Below, in pieces: positions 63,648-64,000 of a stretch of 64,000 nt of DNA. The stretch is from Nocardioides luteus (GTDB lineage Bacteria; Actinomycetota; Actinomycetes; Propionibacteriales; Nocardioidaceae). The translations under genes were made by a program, and so were the position numbers. Positions within the stretch are counted from its first letter, which is position 1, and each line of letters starts with the position of its first letter. The notes beneath the pieces are model-generated. The model made no database searches and was not told the origin of the DNA. It saw nothing but the letters and a program-made list of their open reading frames with translations. The stretch spans positions 62,001 through 126,000 of the forward strand of contig NZ_JZDQ02000006.1 of the NCBI RefSeq assembly GCF_000960475.2. Reading direction: 5' to 3'.

Positions 63648-64000
63648 ATGACCCGCGAGAACTCCCTCGTCTCCGCCCAGTGGGTGGAGGAGCACCTCGA
63701 TGACCCGAAGGTGGTGCTGATCGAGGTCGACGAAGACACCACGGCCTACGACAAGGGCCACATCAAGGGTGCCATCAAGCTGGACTGGACCACCGACCTG
63801 CAGGACCAGGTCCGCCGCGACTTCGTCAACAAGGACCAGTTCTCCGCTCTGCTCTCCGAGCGCGGCGTCGCCAACGACGACACCGTGGTGCTCTACGGCG
63901 GCAACAACAACTGGTTCGCCGCGTACGCCTTCTGGTACTTCAAGCTCTACGGCCACCAGGACGTCAAGCTGCTCGACGGCGGTCGCAAGAAGTGGGAGCT
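63648..64000 (+). CDS. Thiosulfate sulfurtransferase (rhodanese), N-terminal part
   Basis: The first 117 codons of a two-domain rhodanese that transfers the sulfane sulfur of thiosulfate to acceptors. The start SLVSAQWVEEHLDDPKVVLI and GHIKGAIKLDWTTDLQD are characteristic, and VLYGGNNNWFAAYAFWYFKL follows. The catalytic Cys is in the unseen C-terminal domain. The frame leaves the window at its right edge. It follows the DUF4395 gene and shares its cysteine leader. Confidence 0.93.
   Translation, partial: MTRENSLVSAQWVEEHLDDPKVVLIEVDEDTTAYDKGHIKGAIKLDWTTDLQDQVRRDFVNKDQFSALLSERGVANDDTVVLYGGNNNWFAAYAFWYFKLYGHQDVKLLDGGRKKWE

Overview
The window comes from a high-GC (about 70 %) actinobacterium. 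Lineage markers are mycothiol synthase (mshD), a WhiB7-type regulator, GlnR, DUF3073 beside purM, AT-hook and XRE/DUF5753 regulators, and many GTG starts with GGAGG ribosome sites. Nocardioidaceae is a reasonable guess from overall gene content, but that is inference. From memory, the right-hand half keeps an order familiar from Streptomyces (pst, pit/PhoU-like, ppk, mshD, glnR, thioredoxin, rhodanese), so most of the window is chromosomal core. No prophage, insertion sequence or CRISPR array was seen.

Layout. 1-4.5 kb: purF (cut by the window edge), purM, a Tat-exported PhoX phosphatase and DUF3073. 4.5-9.3 kb: a beta-propeller glycosidase-like protein and a 1150-residue zinc-ribbon membrane protein. 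9.4-14 kb: tRNA-Phe, tRNA-Glu, a MacS/LuxR-type two-component pair, a lipase-fold membrane protein and tRNA-Asp. 14-20.7 kb: two unrecognised proteins, whiB7, a zincin, paired FluC/CrcB fluoride channels, an RsbW-like ATPase and NADH dehydrogenase II. 20.7-28.2 kb: accessory metabolism, with a hydrolase/PF10118/ferredoxin-reductase operon and an IclR-controlled mhpD-mhpF-mhpE lower meta-cleavage operon. 28.2-29.8 kb: a HipB/HipA module with three evenly phased operators. 29.8-38.4 kb: an aldo-keto reductase group, an AbgT-amidase-M20 utilisation cluster and a secreted 5'-nucleotidase. 38.4-43.3 kb: TetR and XRE regulators, tRNA-Lys, cold-shock protein, a 48-residue small gene, a DUF3352 protein and MutT1. 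43.4-51.5 kb: phosphate block pstSCAB, convergent pit plus PhoU-like gene, and ppk. 51.6-58.5 kb: esterase, an 876-residue coiled-coil protein, DsrE, nitrobindin, a Fur-family regulator, YgfZ and an unknown protein. 58.5-64 kb: ADP-ribosylglycohydrolase, mshD, glnR, a MoaD-like protein, Hsp20/HspR-like, thioredoxin, then a cysteine-rich leader peptide ahead of DUF4395 and a rhodanese cut by the window edge.

Functional themes. Phosphate handling dominates: pstS and phoX both carry 11-bp-phased PHO-box repeats, so a PhoP-type regulator probably co-controls Pi import and phosphate-ester scavenging, with polyphosphate storage (ppk) and low-affinity uptake (pit) alongside. Redox and sulfur functions (mycothiol, thioredoxin, rhodanese, DsrE) cluster at the right end. 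The most interesting non-coding signals are a compound palindromic element repeated at two convergent gene junctions, an approximately 80-bp intergenic cassette used twice to join a stop codon to the next ribosome site, the 27-bp-phased hip operators, a 31-bp perfect inverted repeat, and the cysteine leader.
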